From: Desulfuromonadaceae bacterium
GTDB lineage: Bacteria; Desulfobacterota; Desulfuromonadia; Desulfuromonadales; Geopsychrobacteraceae
Length of the DNA: 6,511 nt
Direction of reading: 5' to 3'
Assembly: GCA_013138655.1 (NCBI GenBank)
Contig: WTCI01000327.1
Span: 1-6,511 of the forward strand
Position 1 is the first letter of the stretch, and each line of letters starts with the position of its first letter. The translations under genes were made by a program, and so were the position numbers. The notes beneath the pieces are model-generated. The model was not told the origin of the DNA. It did not search any database and was given only the letters and a program-made list of their open reading frames with translations. Below are positions 5,938-6,511 of this stretch, piece by piece.

Positions 5938-6511
5938 CTGCGGTTCCGTTCGTACAAAATGCGCAGACCTTCAAGGGTCAAATAGGGTTCAACCTGATCG
6001 ATAATTTCGCTGGCAGCAGCAATCGGTGCCGCCAAACCACCCGTCGCGATGACCCGCGTTTCCTGACCGATCTCCGTCTTCATCCGCTCAACAATGCCCT
6101 CAACCAGACCGACATAACCAAAGAAAATTCCCGATTGCATACTGTGCACCGTATTTTTGGCAATAATCTGCGGCGGCCGGGCAAATTCGACCCGGGGCAA
6201 TTTACTGGCCCGCTCAAACAAGGCATCAGCAGAGATACCGACACCGGGTGCAATAGCGCCACCCTGGTAGCTGCCGTCCGCTGAGATCACGTCAAAGGTG
6301 GTTGCCGTACCAAAATCGACAACAATCAGGCTGCAGCGGCACTGTTCATATGCAGCAACTGCGTTAACAATGCGATCTGCGCCGACCTCGCGGGGATTAT
6401 CATACTGAATCGGCATCCCGGTTTTGATCCCTGGTCCGACCACGTAAGGAGTTAATCCGAAATACTGCCGGCAGAGAGTTTCCAGGCTGTTGAGCATCTG
6501 CGGCACGACAC
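5934..6511 (-). CDS. coaX: Type III pantothenate kinase, N-terminus beyond window
   Basis: CoaX phosphorylates pantothenate with ATP, the first step of coenzyme A synthesis, in the cytoplasm. Unlike the type I enzyme, the family needs a monovalent cation and is not inhibited by CoA. The 191 visible residues are the C-terminal three quarters of a protein usually near 255 residues. They show [33 protein letters not shown] (the second phosphate-binding motif of the ASKHA fold), [30 protein letters not shown] and [10 protein letters not shown]. The first phosphate motif (DxGNT) must lie upstream, outside the window. The reading frame is open to the window edge (it enters as VVPQML), so the GTG at 6506 is an internal Val and not a start. 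It ends 107 nt before the EF-G-like gene on the same strand. Confidence 0.95.
   Translation of the reverse strand, partial: VVPQMLNSLETLCRQYFGLTPYVVGPGIKTGMPIQYDNPREVGADRIVNAVAAYEQCRCSLIVVDFGTATTFDVISADGSYQGGAIAPGVGISADALFERASKLPRVEFARPPQIIAKNTVHSMQSGIFFGYVGLVEGIVERMKTEIGQETRVIATGGLAAPIAAASEIIDQVEPYLTLEGLRILYERNRS

Noticed and set aside
6504..6506. GTG as the start of the pantothenate kinase gene
   Set aside because: The frame continues upstream to the window edge with Val, matching the internal VVP stretch typical of CoaX, and the first phosphate motif would be missing.

Overview
The window looks like a stretch of chromosome from a deltaproteobacterium, most likely the Desulfuromonas/Geobacter/Pelobacter group. 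This is inferred from the protein types and their order: a type III pantothenate kinase beside an EF-G paralogue, a double-SPOR membrane protein, and a MOSC protein directly before MogA. No rRNA, tRNA or taxon-specific marker is present to settle it.

Every gene I can support lies on the minus strand, so the window reads from right to left. In transcription order: the 3' part of coaX (type III pantothenate kinase, 6511-5934); a complete EF-G-like translation factor of the EF-G II type (5826-3751); a bitopic inner-membrane protein with two SPOR-like repeats (3674-2727); a conserved-looking helical protein of unknown function with a TTG start (2681-1650); a small MOSC-domain protein (1646-1179); and the molybdopterin adenylyltransferase MogA/MoaB (1182-682). 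Spacing tightens downstream (107, 76, 45 and 3 nt, then a 4-nt ATGA overlap). At least the last three genes, and probably the last four or five, are therefore likely transcribed together. The final pair couples molybdenum-cofactor synthesis with a MOSC protein of the kind that handles Moco or sulfur.

A short transposon-like element (517-685) sits exactly at the mogA stop codon. It has 20-bp perfect terminal inverted repeats that include flanking CTAG copies, an internal hairpin and no coding capacity. Removing it leaves a continuous empty site in which mogA still ends at TAG. A further spacer holding a 10-bp inverted repeat and a good sigma-70-type promoter separates it from the last gene (346-1, running off the window). 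That gene encodes a receiver-domain protein whose phosphoacceptor Asp is Glu, and whose conserved Thr and Lys are also replaced.

Most of the window is ordinary housekeeping sequence. The points worth a second look are the MITE-like element at the mogA stop, the degenerate receiver, the divergent GTPase centre of the EF-G paralogue, and the unidentified 343-residue protein linked to the molybdenum genes. I saw no defence system, CRISPR array, prophage or complete insertion sequence.
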